64,000 bases of DNA from Paenibacillus lautus NBRC 15380 (lineage in GTDB: Bacteria; Bacillota; Bacilli; Paenibacillales; Paenibacillaceae). The stretch lies in contig NZ_BIMF01000002.1 of NCBI RefSeq assembly GCF_004000945.1, positions 124,001 to 188,000 of the forward strand, read 5' to 3'. Below, piece after piece: positions 44,003-53,981 of the stretch. Position 1 is the stretch's first letter, and each line of letters opens with the position of its first letter. The notes under the pieces are model-generated. The model was not told the DNA's origin, made no database searches, and saw nothing but the letters and a program-made list of their open reading frames with translations. A program made the position numbers and the translations under genes.

Positions 44003-45664
44003 TTATCGGCTGTTGTATCGATCCAGAGCGCTTTGATAGATTTCAACCGCGCGCTCGATCCCCAGCTTCTTGATTTGCTCCACATACTTGTCGTAACTCT
44101 CCATCGGCTCCTTGCCGACAATGAACTTGACAAACATTTCCTCTTTATAGTTGCTGACTTCGGTTAGAATTTTGCCAAGTTCCTTGCTTTCTTCAGCGGT
44201 AGGCGTCAGGAAGCCAGGCAGTATATGCTTCTCGGCATCCGTCTTCGCCCACACTTTCACGGCCTCATCCTGTTCAGGGAACGTATTCCAGTTCCGACGT
44301 TCATCCGCTTCGTAGGGACCATTCGGCTTGGAATACTGCGATACCATCTGCTGCAGATTGTATTTTTCATTGTTTTTAATCAAATCGGTATACACCGGAG
44401 CACCGTTCTCCATCACGTAGCTCTCTCCTTCAATGCCGAAGTTGAAGAGCATCGCGCCTTCATCGCTGTAAGCATAATCAAGCCAGCGTACGATCAGTTC
44501 CGGATTTTTCGCAGCGGTTGTGATGGCTTTGCTTGGTCCCGGATTGTACTTGAAATCCCGTTGTCCAATAAAAGGAACTTCGTCTTTAAGAAGCGTTGGA
44601 TATGGAGCACCAACGAGCTTGAATTTCGGATCCTGCTCCTTCATGGCATCCATCCATTTTCCCATGCCGCCGCTGAGGAGATTTACCGTTGCTCCGGTCT
44701 GCCCGGTCAGAATATTGTTATCCAACGCTTTGGTATCGGTAAGCGCAAAATCCTTGTCAAACAATCCTTCCGCAAACCACTTGCGGAATAAGGCCAGAAA
44801 ATCTTTATACTGCGGATCTATGGGTCCATACTTCACCTTTCCTTCATCGTCCACATAGAAGGAGTTTGATGTGCGGTAAGCTCCGATGAAAGCATCGCGG
44901 ATCTCAAAATTCCCTCCAGTGTAAGTTACACTGAGCGGTGCTTTGGCACCCTTCTCGTCGCGAAAGGCGATTAACGTCTTCTCCCACTCCTCTATAGTTG
45001 TTGGAACTGGGAGACCAAGTTCATCCAGCCAATCCTGACGGATCATGGGGCCACGGAAGACCAGCCCGGACGGATTGCGAATCATGGGAAATACATAATA
45101 TTTGCCGCTGTCTGTCTTGACCATTTGGTCAAGCGTCGGATCCGCTTCGAGTTTCTTCTTCAGGTTCGGCGCGTATTGATCAATCAGATCATTGAGCTCC
45201 AGAATAACGCCGTCCTGAATGGCCTTCTCCGGTCCGCCCGGATAAGATCCCGCACTTCGTCCGGTCCAGTCGTATTCAATGACATCCGGAAGCTCATCGG
45301 ACGCGATCATCAGATTGAATTGTTCAGCCGTCTGCTGATCATTCGGATGAATATACTCCACCTGAACACCTGTTTTGTCGACAAGCGCTTTCCCAAACGG
45401 CGTATCTGCCAGGTTGGAATAGAAGGTTACCGCATTCATGTTCAAGATTTCCCATGACGTGATCGATTCGGTTGTATTTAGCGGATACGATGAACCGATT
45501 GCAGTGGATGTACCCTTCCCGGCCTCGTTCGGCTTAGCATCCGGCGTGTTATCCTTACTTCCCGACGTACATCCCGCCAGCACCAGACTTGTTAACAATA
45601 TGGCGGTCAGTCCTGACTTTACATTTCGCAACAAGCTGTCTTTGACCAGCAAACGTTGAACCAT
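44003..45664 (-). CDS. Sugar-binding lipoprotein of the PL6/GH88-linked importer
   Basis: About 553-residue extracellular binding protein of the LplA/YtcQ type. Three ATGs run in series at 45670, 45667 and 45664; the last is best spaced from GGGGGA. The signal peptide ends in the lipobox LVLAGC. Conserved family stretches include 'ADTPFGKALVDKTGVQVEYIHP' and 'ITTAAKNPELIVRWLDYAYSDEGAML'. It is larger than maltose-type binding proteins, as usual for oligosaccharide binders of this group. It is the first gene of the binding protein-LplB-LplC-GH88-PL6 operon. Confidence 0.85.
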   Translation of the reverse strand: MVQRLLVKDSLLRNVKSGLTAILLTSLVLAGCTSGSKDNTPDAKPNEAGKGTSTAIGSSYPLNTTESITSWEILNMNAVTFYSNLADTPFGKALVDKTGVQVEYIHPNDQQTAEQFNLMIASDELPDVIEYDWTGRSAGSYPGGPEKAIQDGVILELNDLIDQYAPNLKKKLEADPTLDQMVKTDSGKYYVFPMIRNPSGLVFRGPMIRQDWLDELGLPVPTTIEEWEKTLIAFRDEKGAKAPLSVTYTGGNFEIRDAFIGAYRTSNSFYVDDEGKVKYGPIDPQYKDFLALFRKWFAEGLFDKDFALTDTKALDNNILTGQTGATVNLLSGGMGKWMDAMKEQDPKFKLVGAPYPTLLKDEVPFIGQRDFKYNPGPSKAITTAAKNPELIVRWLDYAYSDEGAMLFNFGIEGESYVMENGAPVYTDLIKNNEKYNLQQMVSQYSKPNGPYEADERRNWNTFPEQDEAVKVWAKTDAEKHILPGFLTPTAEESKELGKILTEVSNYKEEMFVKFIVGKEPMESYDKYVEQIKKLGIERAVEIYQSALDRYNSR

Positions 45665-45736
45665 CATCATTCCCCCGATTGTAAGATTAGGTGTCGGATA
45701 AAGCCTGCATGCTGCCCTATCCGATGTCATTGTTCA

Positions 45737-45765
45737 ATAAAACCCGTGTTCCTTACCATAGACAA
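45737..45765 (-). promoter_or_regulatory. Candidate sigma-A promoter of the binding protein-importer-GH88-PL6 operon
   Basis: On the minus strand TTGTCT (45765-45760), a 17-base spacer and TTTTAT (45742-45737). It is about 70 bases upstream of the binding-protein gene. Confidence 0.5.
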
Positions 45766-45822
45766 AATCTAAAATCGCAGGCAATTCCTTAAAAATCGAT
45801 GGCTTTTTATGAAAAATCCGGT

Positions 45823-48147
45823 TTACAGTGCGGCTTTCTGATATTTTCCCGGGGTCACGCCTTCGAATTTTTTAAAGATTCGCAAAAACGTGCTGACATC
45901 CGCATAACCGACCCGGCTGGCGATTTCATTGACGGTAAGCTTTTGCAGAACAAGCAGTTCTTTCGCCTTAGACAGACGGAGGTGGTTAATGGTATCCAGC
46001 AAGGCTTCTCCTGTAAATTCCTTGTACAGTCTCGATACGTAAGAGGGGGTCATTTGAAACGCGTCGCCAATCATAGAAATATTCAATTTCGGGTCATACA
46101 GATGCTCTTGGACATACTGCCGAACATCTTCGATTAAATAACGGTGGTGATTTCGTTTCTCAGCCAGAATCCATTCACACACTTGCGCAAGCAACTGTTT
46201 CATCCGTTCCTTCATCTCCGGAACATGATCGCACTCTAGCAATAGATCCGCATCGATGAAATTTTCTTCATATGTTCGTTTGCTGCCCGCTCTCACTTCC
46301 TCAAGCGTATTCAGCATCGTGCTTGCCAGGTTGTACATCAGGCATTTGGCGAGTGGAACCGAAACCGGGTGCTTGGAAAAGTTGGCTTGGAATATTTCAT
46401 CCAAAGTGGCTTCCGCTTTGTCGTAGTTCCCGCTCTTCACCAAGCCAATAAACTGCTGCTGGACACTCAAAGGATAATAAAATTGACGGGTTTGGGTGCT
46501 CCTGTCCATAAGAGTGTCCGTATATGGGATGAACTGTCCGCTCCCCATCACAATCCGGTATTCAAGCGCGGCCTGCGCCTCTTGATAAGAAAGAGCGATC
46601 TCGTGCAAATTCGAATGAACCTGGCCGACAGCCACCGTAAGCTCTGCTTCGATATGCTTTCGCATGAAATCTTGAACCTGAGCCAGTATTCGATTCAATA
46701 CTCTTTGCTCCTCTGGCAAACTCGCTTTGAAATTAACGACACAAGCAAGCGCATCGTTCATTTCTGTCGTGAACACAAGCGCTTCATCGGCAGCCGTATC
46801 CTCAAGCACGTTTGTTAGTATGAAATAAAGCATTTGCTGCTTCTGATCCGGGAGCCCACGAATGCCAAACTGTTCAAACTTGCCATAATGATCGATCGAT
46901 ATCAGCAGGACAACAGATCGGTCGGATTGAAACTGTATATCGTGAGCAGGCAGCGTTGTATGGAGAGACTGATCATGATCGGCATATCCCTTTAACAGAC
47001 GCCGCAATAAATGCGCTCGGATTGTATTGCGATGTTTGTGAAGCGCCGTTTGCATATCTTCCTTTTCATGAAAATATTGCTGAATCGTCCCCTGCAGGAA
47101 CGAATATTCATTGGCTCCTCCGTCAAACCTCAGACCGAATTGCTTGGATAAACTTTGCAGCATCACTTGAACCGGCATATAGTTTCTGCGTAAGAACAAT
47201 ACCGTAACCATACCTCCGATAAACAAGCTCAGGGCGATGCTGATCCATGTCAGATGGAGTAAATCTTTCATTTTCTCATTGAATAATGCCGCTGGCAGCA
47301 CGGATACATATTTCCATCCGGTTACTTGGGACGTGATGTAGGAAACCGCGAACTGCCCCGCGTCCGAATCCATATAGATCATTCCGCTGTCTCCTTGAAG
47401 CTGCTCATAACTCAGACGAGCAGGTACGGCCGGATCCTGTCGTGATGCGGCGATATACCGGCTATCCGCATCTATAATGAACATACTGGCATCTTTTTGC
47501 CGGGGAACGCTCTCGATTAGTTTCGAATCCTTGATCAAGAACAGAACCACTGCCGGGGGCTGGGCCGGTGAATTAAATACGAGAGAATGAGCAAATACGA
47601 CCACCGGGAAGCTCTGAAGGCCATCTTTAAACTCCATAGACTTGTAAACGTTTACATATCTTTGCTCGAACAGTCCCATCCACTTCTCATAGGAGGTTTC
47701 GTCATTCTGCCTCAGCTTCTGATAGAGCCCCCTGCCGCTTGTATGACCATACGTTGAAATCACCGTATCACTGTTCAAATACATCACGTAAATATCCTCA
47801 ATCGAATCGTTTGCATTTTTATAGGTTCGCAGGCTTTCCGAAATGTTGAACACATCGTAATACTGAGGATCACGAAGGGGTAACTCCACGCTGGAAAAAG
47901 CCGAAATTCCCTTGTTCAGTGCGATTTCCAGGCTTAAACGCTCCAAACTCTTCAGCTTGCTGTCGATGGACATCTCCATCTGCTGAAGAAGCAATTCGTT
48001 TGCCCGATTGGTCTCGCTCTTCACTTGATGGTATGAGAATGAATACAGCACAAAGCTGATCAGAATCGGCACCATTAATACGGTGACATAAGAGAACAGC
48101 CATGCCACAATGACGCTGCAGTTATATTTACGAAGGATGTTGAACAT
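45823..48147 (-). CDS. Membrane-bound AraC-family sensor-regulator (YesS/YtdP type)
   Basis: About 774-residue protein like the one at 29095-31416. The ATG at 48147 has AAGGAGGAGG 8 bases upstream; the longer frame (to 48309) overlaps the upstream gene and is unlikely. A first membrane helix 'SVIVAWLFSYVTVLMVPILISFVLYSF' lies at about 11-37. An extracellular sensing domain comes next (about 40-295), then a second helix 'LTWISIALSLFIGGMVTVLFL'. The C-terminal AraC domain has 'MIGDAFQMTPSYVSRLYKEF' and 'VNEIASRVGYADVSTFLRIFKKF'. It stands between the GH95-like gene and the importer operon it probably activates. A perfect cre palindrome lies inside the coding sequence at 47643-47656. Confidence 0.87.
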   Translation of the reverse strand: MFNILRKYNCSVIVAWLFSYVTVLMVPILISFVLYSFSYHQVKSETNRANELLLQQMEMSIDSKLKSLERLSLEIALNKGISAFSSVELPLRDPQYYDVFNISESLRTYKNANDSIEDIYVMYLNSDTVISTYGHTSGRGLYQKLRQNDETSYEKWMGLFEQRYVNVYKSMEFKDGLQSFPVVVFAHSLVFNSPAQPPAVVLFLIKDSKLIESVPRQKDASMFIIDADSRYIAASRQDPAVPARLSYEQLQGDSGMIYMDSDAGQFAVSYITSQVTGWKYVSVLPAALFNEKMKDLLHLTWISIALSLFIGGMVTVLFLRRNYMPVQVMLQSLSKQFGLRFDGGANEYSFLQGTIQQYFHEKEDMQTALHKHRNTIRAHLLRRLLKGYADHDQSLHTTLPAHDIQFQSDRSVVLLISIDHYGKFEQFGIRGLPDQKQQMLYFILTNVLEDTAADEALVFTTEMNDALACVVNFKASLPEEQRVLNRILAQVQDFMRKHIEAELTVAVGQVHSNLHEIALSYQEAQAALEYRIVMGSGQFIPYTDTLMDRSTQTRQFYYPLSVQQQFIGLVKSGNYDKAEATLDEIFQANFSKHPVSVPLAKCLMYNLASTMLNTLEEVRAGSKRTYEENFIDADLLLECDHVPEMKERMKQLLAQVCEWILAEKRNHHRYLIEDVRQYVQEHLYDPKLNISMIGDAFQMTPSYVSRLYKEFTGEALLDTINHLRLSKAKELLVLQKLTVNEIASRVGYADVSTFLRIFKKFEGVTPGKYQKAAL
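47643..47656. promoter_or_regulatory. Perfect cre-like palindrome inside the AraC-type sensor gene
   Basis: TGTAAACGTTTACA is a perfect 14-base palindrome and matches the CcpA consensus TGWAANCGNTNWCA at every position. It lies about 490 bases downstream of the start codon. Intragenic cre sites can stop elongating RNA polymerase. Confidence 0.5.
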
Positions 48148-48181
48148 GTGATTTTCCTCCTCCTTATTGCCTCCTGTGATA

Positions 48182-48216
48182 ACAAGAGCAGCCTTCATAG
48201 GGATAAGGCTGCTCTT
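48182..48216 (-). terminator. Terminator after the GH95-like gene
   Basis: AAGAGCAGCCTT (48184-48195) pairs exactly with AAGGCTGCTCTT (48205-48216) around a 9-base loop. On the minus strand the stem is followed by GTTATC, so termination may be partial. It separates the HK-RR-GH95-like operon from the sensor gene. Confidence 0.65.
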
Positions 48217-48254
48217 AAGACGAATACGGTTGCAGGGGTATGACTGATTACGGT

Positions 48255-50507
48255 TTAATGCGGAATCCCATACAATCTCCACGGTTTGCGACTGCCAAAC
48301 AGATTGCATTTGCCCATCTCAGCAGGAACAGGCGAAATGTGGAACAGAGTGGATCCGCTCCAATTGGCCCTGTAAATATAGGCTTCCTCACCAGGCTTCA
48401 AAGCTAGATCGATCACCCCATCTGCCTGGATCACACACTCCTTGGATATTCCCCCGATGTCAATAACCAGGCCGTCGTCCGAAGATGTGACCATATCCGT
48501 TACGATCCGGCAGGGTTCTCCAGCAAGACTGCAAATATGTATCCAAGCCGTGCGCCCCTCCTCCCGAACGGCGCTAACAAGGAAACCTCCTTCTGCCCGC
48601 AGCTGATGGAATACCGACTCCGGCCACGGTTTAGGCACTGCCGGGAAAACGTATATCCGCTCTCCTCTGCTCTGAAGCAGCATATCATGGATCGATTCCG
48701 CCCCGGCGAGCGGGGTTTCGATGACCGGTCCCGCTTCTTTATACATGGTGTTCGGTTTAATGAGATGCATTAAGCTTCGCAAATACGCGAGGGCTTCATC
48801 TCCTAAACCTAACTTGGCTGCGATGGAGGCGGCTCCGGTAAAACTGAATCCGCGCAAATCTCCTTCAAGGCCGATCCAATGCCGAAGCGAGCGAAGAATC
48901 AGCGCCTTCTCCTCTTCGGTATCGCCGACGATATGCAGTGGAAAGGCCGCCATCAAATGGCTGAAATGGCGGTGTCCGAATTCCATACGCTGTCCCTCGC
49001 CGATCATATATCCGGATGAATCCACCGGAAAAGGTACCAATCGCTCAAGGACTTCACGCCAGCGACCGTGCAGCGGATCATGAACACCAAGCTGATCCGC
49101 CAAGCGGATTAAGGTTTCACATCCCCAGCGCAGCAGCGCTAAATCATAATGAGAATCAGCTGTCTTCACCTGCTTGAAAGACCCGTATTCCGGTGAGACT
49201 GTGGGAGGTAAATGAAGGCGGCCGTCCTGTCCTTCCTCAAGAAGGTGCAAATATAAACCTACACTGCGCCGCAAAAGAGGATATACCAAGCTTCGCAGCA
49301 TTTGATCATCCATGGCATAACGGTAATGACGCCAGCAGTTATGCATCACCCAAGTTAAATTCCCCACCTCATCCGTGACCGGACTGTCCAGATCATAGCT
49401 TGAGCTTCGACCGAGTCCTGCGGAGTCCGCACGGTAAGCTTCGGGAGCATTACGGATCAGTTGGTCCTGCTGCCCCTGTAAGGAACGAATCAGCGACATG
49501 CCCAGATGGAGGCGATTCGCCGTATAGATCGGAGAGTAGCTCATCTGAACGTTCATATTGAACCATAATCCAGGCCATGGCGTAGATGTGAGCCACGGCC
49601 CCTGATTATCGATAGGGAAGGAGTCCGCCCGGGTTGCAGACGCCAGCTTATACATCTGTATCCAGTAAAAGCTTTCCAGCTGCTGATCCGGTATGGAAAT
49701 GAAGCTTTCCGGATAGTAATGATGCCACCACCTGCGATGGGCATGAATCCAGGCTTCCCAGCCTGAGGTTGAGTTCGGCACAGCCCGAAGTTCCCGTATC
49801 GCCTGATCACGAACGGAATCGTCCGTGCCATTCATTACGGTTAAGATGCAGATCTGACGATGCAAGCTTCCCACTCCCTGCTCATACTGGTCAGGACGAT
49901 GAGTTACCCAAGCCGTAGTGCAGCCATCCCCGCTTCCATATTCCTGTATGCCGATCGATACCTCACCGGATTCTATATGCTGAACGGTGGTATCAGGTAT
50001 ATACTGGTTGAGATTGATCCCGTCCGCGTTCTTCAAAATTGGGTCAACTTCCGGATAGGCGTACCATTTCAGCTTCGCATGGAGTTCACCTTCATCTGCA
50101 TCGAGCTCCAAGACAAGTACAGGCGCTAATGCATGAATAAGCGCGCGAATTCTGACTTCTCCCTTCGTTGTCGGTATAACCGCCCGGAGCTCCGCGTTCC
50201 ATAATTCCAACCGCATTTCGTAGGGCTGATAAATCCAACCCTCCAGCTCCAATGCAAGTTCGCCAATAGGCACGCGTACCGGAAAAGCCTCTGCACCCGG
50301 ACGTGATGCGGTTATATCGGAACGTCCAAGCACAAAACGCAGTACATTCCGTTTATCCCGATGTTCTTCACTGTAGATCATCGCTCCGAGCATGCCGTTT
50401 CCAAGAAAAGCCCCTTCATCCCAGCTGATCGGTCGCGTTGTCCACAACATATCGTGTCTCGACATAAACACCGGCCAGTCAATGGCATTCTCAATGCGTG
50501 TAGTCAC
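48255..50507 (-). CDS. GH95-like six-hairpin glycosidase, divergent
   Basis: 750-residue cytoplasmic protein that aligns by motif with the GH95 enzyme at 16079-18382 but is well diverged. 'WDEGAFLGNGMLGAMIYS' matches its N-terminus. 'LWFNMNVQMSYSP' keeps the paired asparagines. 'LPPTVSPEYGSF' keeps the general acid Glu, and 'FGHRHFSHLMAAFPLHI' the His-rich loop. Where GH95 has the Asp-containing 'FQIDGNFG', this protein reads 'VIETPLAG', with Glu in the base-activator position. The GTG start has GGGAGGG upstream. It is the last gene of the binding protein-kinase-regulator-hydrolase operon. Activity and sugar are unknown. Confidence 0.72.
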   Translation of the reverse strand: MTTRIENAIDWPVFMSRHDMLWTTRPISWDEGAFLGNGMLGAMIYSEEHRDKRNVLRFVLGRSDITASRPGAEAFPVRVPIGELALELEGWIYQPYEMRLELWNAELRAVIPTTKGEVRIRALIHALAPVLVLELDADEGELHAKLKWYAYPEVDPILKNADGINLNQYIPDTTVQHIESGEVSIGIQEYGSGDGCTTAWVTHRPDQYEQGVGSLHRQICILTVMNGTDDSVRDQAIRELRAVPNSTSGWEAWIHAHRRWWHHYYPESFISIPDQQLESFYWIQMYKLASATRADSFPIDNQGPWLTSTPWPGLWFNMNVQMSYSPIYTANRLHLGMSLIRSLQGQQDQLIRNAPEAYRADSAGLGRSSSYDLDSPVTDEVGNLTWVMHNCWRHYRYAMDDQMLRSLVYPLLRRSVGLYLHLLEEGQDGRLHLPPTVSPEYGSFKQVKTADSHYDLALLRWGCETLIRLADQLGVHDPLHGRWREVLERLVPFPVDSSGYMIGEGQRMEFGHRHFSHLMAAFPLHIVGDTEEEKALILRSLRHWIGLEGDLRGFSFTGAASIAAKLGLGDEALAYLRSLMHLIKPNTMYKEAGPVIETPLAGAESIHDMLLQSRGERIYVFPAVPKPWPESVFHQLRAEGGFLVSAVREEGRTAWIHICSLAGEPCRIVTDMVTSSDDGLVIDIGGISKECVIQADGVIDLALKPGEEAYIYRANWSGSTLFHISPVPAEMGKCNLFGSRKPWRLYGIPH

Positions 50508-50520
50508 GATATCCCTCCCA

Positions 50521-52149
50521 TTACAATGAAATGTTGTTTCTTATGTGCGCCTGTTTGAATTCCGTTGGTGTCATCTGCGTATATTTTTTAAATACGTCGG
50601 TAAAATACCGCCGCTCCACATAACCAAGCAATTCTGCTATCTCCTGGATTTGCCGATCCTCCAAGAGCAGCCGCTTGGCCACCTCCATCCGTTCTTGAGT
50701 GACAAATTGACTAAATGCCATTCCCGTCACTTTCTTGAACAAGCCGGCAAAATAACTGGGGCTTAAATGAACTGCCTTCGCGCAAGTACTAATGCTGAGG
50801 TCCTGATGCAAATTGGATTTCACATAATGAATGGCTTCCTGGATGATTTTTGCGGCGGCGGAGCGATTCTGATTCTCGATGCGTTCACAGCCTAGCGTCA
50901 CGATGCTATGCAGAATCTTCTTCATGTCCGTTAAGGATCTCTCTGAGCTGACCCGCCCTTCCCGAACGATCATGTTCAAATCGGACAATTCATTCATGGG
51001 TACCTTATCTTGAATCGCCCTTAGCATCATATATGCCAGCTCATAGTATAAGCTAATGAAGTATTCCGGCTTCGGAAGCGGCGACCTGTCCGTAAACTCA
51101 GTCAGGATATGATCGAGCGTCAGTAAGGCTTGGTTGACGTTTCCGGATTGTATGGCAAACACCATTTCCTGCTCTGCCGTACGTATGCTGCGCGGCAAGG
51201 AGATTTCCGTATTAGCTATATCTTCATATGAAATCACCGCGTTGCCTCCGGTATAGAAATGGTATGACAGGGCATGCAAAGCCTGATCGTACGATGAGTT
51301 CAATTCATGGATATACGTTACGGGACTGCCAATTCCTATTGATATCGTTAATGAAGTATATAATCTGACATGCTGACAGCACGCCTCCGCTATGGCAGCC
51401 GCTGAAGCTGATAACGGTGTATTCAATACCGCGACTAGGCGGTTAGCCGAATCCCGGAATACCATCCCCCTTGTATACAAAGCGATGGTCTCCTCCGTAA
51501 TATTCTTCAATGCAAACCGGGCAAGCTCCAGTTCATTCATCGGTGAATCTCGGTGCTTGTCAGCAAATCCGTCGATTTCAAGAATCATGACGAGCAATTG
51601 CCTGGACTCCAAATCCGGCTTTACATATTCCCACCGCTGCCCCGCCTCCTGTTCGTTCACCTTATGATGCAGCAGCAACGTGAACAATTCCTGACGCAGG
51701 AACGGCATGCTCTCCTGAACCCGCTGCTCTAATTCAGCGATATGATCCTCTTGGTTTCGTATCGTTTCAATTTCTTTTTTGGCCTTTACAACAATTTCCT
51801 CGATATGAGCAAGTGAAAAGGGTTTCGTTATGAAGTCAAATGCCCCAAGCTGAACCGCTTGCTTCGCATATTCGAAATCACTGAATCCCGTCATCAATAT
51901 GACCTTGCTGCGCGGCAGCAGCTCTTTGACACGTCGGGTCAATTCCAGACCATCGAGCTTCGGCATTCGAATATCGGTCACGATGATATCCGGTTTGCAC
52001 GAGGTGATCAACAGGAGTCCGTCTTCTCCATTGATAGCCGTCCCGCTTACGGATATCCCATGATGTTCCCAATTGATTTGCTTGGATATGCCATCGACGA
52101 CACTCTGAATGTCATCAATAAAGCATATCGTTGTCGTTATTGCGCTCAT
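50521..52149 (-). CDS. AraC-type response regulator (YesN-like)
   Basis: 542-residue cytoplasmic regulator. The receiver domain (about 8-125) has the acidic pair 'FIDD' (10-13), the phosphate acceptor Asp-59 in 'DIIVTDIRMP', and Lys in 'DFITKPF'. A long linker (about 150-430) follows. The C-terminal AraC domain (about 440-540) contains 'ISTCAKAVHLSPSYFAGLFKK' and 'IQEIAELLGYVERRYFTDVF'. It lies 9 bases after the histidine kinase gene and is its partner. Targets are probably the nearby GH95-like, importer and lyase genes. Confidence 0.9.
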   Translation of the reverse strand: MSAITTTICFIDDIQSVVDGISKQINWEHHGISVSGTAINGEDGLLLITSCKPDIIVTDIRMPKLDGLELTRRVKELLPRSKVILMTGFSDFEYAKQAVQLGAFDFITKPFSLAHIEEIVVKAKKEIETIRNQEDHIAELEQRVQESMPFLRQELFTLLLHHKVNEQEAGQRWEYVKPDLESRQLLVMILEIDGFADKHRDSPMNELELARFALKNITEETIALYTRGMVFRDSANRLVAVLNTPLSASAAAIAEACCQHVRLYTSLTISIGIGSPVTYIHELNSSYDQALHALSYHFYTGGNAVISYEDIANTEISLPRSIRTAEQEMVFAIQSGNVNQALLTLDHILTEFTDRSPLPKPEYFISLYYELAYMMLRAIQDKVPMNELSDLNMIVREGRVSSERSLTDMKKILHSIVTLGCERIENQNRSAAAKIIQEAIHYVKSNLHQDLSISTCAKAVHLSPSYFAGLFKKVTGMAFSQFVTQERMEVAKRLLLEDRQIQEIAELLGYVERRYFTDVFKKYTQMTPTEFKQAHIRNNISL

Positions 52150-52158
52150 CGGCTTGAG

Positions 52159-53922
52159 TCAACTCCCTTCGAGTTGTGGGTAACGGGGGATGATAATCGA
52201 AACTCGGGTACATACATTAGGTTCGCTTTCCATGTACAAATCAGCCGAGCTTCCATACTGAAGCTGTAATCGCAATCGGACATTATTTAACGCATAACCC
52301 GATGTAGCCGAGGATGCCGGTTGTCGAAGATGCGGATCGGCTGGATTCTTTTCGTTCAACCCCATACCGTTATCTTCCACGTTGAAATACAGATAGGTGC
52401 TATCCTGTTTCACCTGAATTCGAATGAACCCGCCCTCATTTCGATCGTTAAATCCGTGCAGGATTGAATTTTCAACCAGCGGCTGCAGCATGATTTTTAA
52501 GATCGGGTGCTGCATATCCACTAAGGGATCAACCTCGATGCTGTAGGTAAACAGCGTTTCATAGCATTTCTGCTGAATGTTTAAATACTGCTCCACGTGG
52601 AGCAGCTCATGTTCAAGCGTCGTCATCTCTTTGCCGCGGTTGAGGCCGAGCTGAAACAGCTGTGATAAGGACAGCACCATTTCCTGAACATCCTCCAATT
52701 GATTCAACTGGCACTTCCAGTAAACCGTGTTAAGCGTGTTATATAGAAAATGAGGATCAATTTGAGCTTGCAGGGCTTTCATCTCGGACTGGCGTTTATC
52801 CTTCTCTGCCTGCTTTACAACGTCAAACATTTCATTAAGCTCTTCCAGCATCCGGTTAAAGCGATAACCGACCTGCGTAATCTCATCATTGTATTCGCTT
52901 TCATAACGAACGTTAAGATCGTTCATCTCCACCCGTTTCATTAGCGATTGCAGGTGACTTAACGGTCTTATGAGCAATCGGGTCAGCATATTCGCAAAAG
53001 CAAACGACACGAGCAAGCATCCCGTGATCACCCCGAGAATGGTCAACTTAATGCTGTCCATCGGCTTCATCAATTCTGATTTGGGCAGGAAGCTGAACAG
53101 CGTCCACTCCTTCACTCCACCTACCTTGGTAAAGTTAACCAGGTATTCATAACCTTGGTCCGAATACTCAAAGTTTCCCTGCTCAGCTGTTAAGGCCTCC
53201 CTGTATTTAGGTTCAAGCTTCAGCGTATCCGCGATGATGGAATCGTTTAACAACACATCGCTCCCATCGGATGAGGCCAGGAGATGGAATTGTTTGCGAT
53301 TTTTATCCTCCGAGGCAATTAATGATCGAATCGAGTCGATTTTGACATTCGCTACAACGAAAATATCTTCGATATAATGAGAAGGTATGCCCTCCATCAC
53401 AAAGGAAATGACGTTCTCCCTGCTGGAAAAGAAACGGTCCTCATGACCGGCCATCCATAATTTGCGTTTCTCGCTTTTGATATGCGTATACAGCTCCGAG
53501 TCATAGAAAGAATGGGAGAAGTTACGCTGCTGACTTGTTTGATAATAGTCGCCCTCGCGCGTGGCGATAAGAATGGAATCGATAATGGGTTCATACAGCT
53601 TGGTCTGCACAAAAGTCGATTGCAGCCCGGACAGATGGGTATAGTAATTCTCGGTCTCCGAGTAGCTGCTGTCCATCCCTAACGCTCTTCGGTAAGCCGT
53701 ATTGACCATCATCGAGTAAACCGCTTGCGTGACATGATTCAGCTTCTCATCCAACACCTTCGATGTTTTATGAATCGTTTCCTGACTAAGCTGATAAGCG
53801 TTGTCCTTCACAACTTCCTCCGCGATCATGTAGCTTAACGCGCCTGCGGTTGTAACCGCAAAAATGACAATGAGCATAAATGCGATCCAGATTCGGCGTC
53901 TGAACGATAGTCGGTAGAGCAT
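52159..53922 (-). CDS. Sensor histidine kinase (YesM-like)
   Basis: 587-residue membrane kinase of the LytS/YesM class. There is a membrane helix at about 12-30, an extracellular sensing domain (about 35-285), a second helix 'LTILGVITGCLLVSFAFANML' near 290-310, a HAMP segment (about 312-365), and the His_kinase domain. The phosphorylated His is in 'QIDPHFLYNTLNTVYWK' near residue 395. The ATPase N box is 'LVENSILHGFND' near 487, and the G box is 'VEDNGMGLN'. AGGAGG-like GGAGG precedes the ATG. It is in an operon with the response regulator (9-base gap) and preceded by an extracellular binding protein. Confidence 0.9.
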   Translation of the reverse strand: MLYRLSFRRRIWIAFMLIVIFAVTTAGALSYMIAEEVVKDNAYQLSQETIHKTSKVLDEKLNHVTQAVYSMMVNTAYRRALGMDSSYSETENYYTHLSGLQSTFVQTKLYEPIIDSILIATREGDYYQTSQQRNFSHSFYDSELYTHIKSEKRKLWMAGHEDRFFSSRENVISFVMEGIPSHYIEDIFVVANVKIDSIRSLIASEDKNRKQFHLLASSDGSDVLLNDSIIADTLKLEPKYREALTAEQGNFEYSDQGYEYLVNFTKVGGVKEWTLFSFLPKSELMKPMDSIKLTILGVITGCLLVSFAFANMLTRLLIRPLSHLQSLMKRVEMNDLNVRYESEYNDEITQVGYRFNRMLEELNEMFDVVKQAEKDKRQSEMKALQAQIDPHFLYNTLNTVYWKCQLNQLEDVQEMVLSLSQLFQLGLNRGKEMTTLEHELLHVEQYLNIQQKCYETLFTYSIEVDPLVDMQHPILKIMLQPLVENSILHGFNDRNEGGFIRIQVKQDSTYLYFNVEDNGMGLNEKNPADPHLRQPASSATSGYALNNVRLRLQLQYGSSADLYMESEPNVCTRVSIIIPRYPQLEGS

Positions 53923-53981
53923 AGATCAACATCCTCCGTCTCTAATTTTCGGCTGTGGCAGCAGTTGTTCGTTTTACATGA

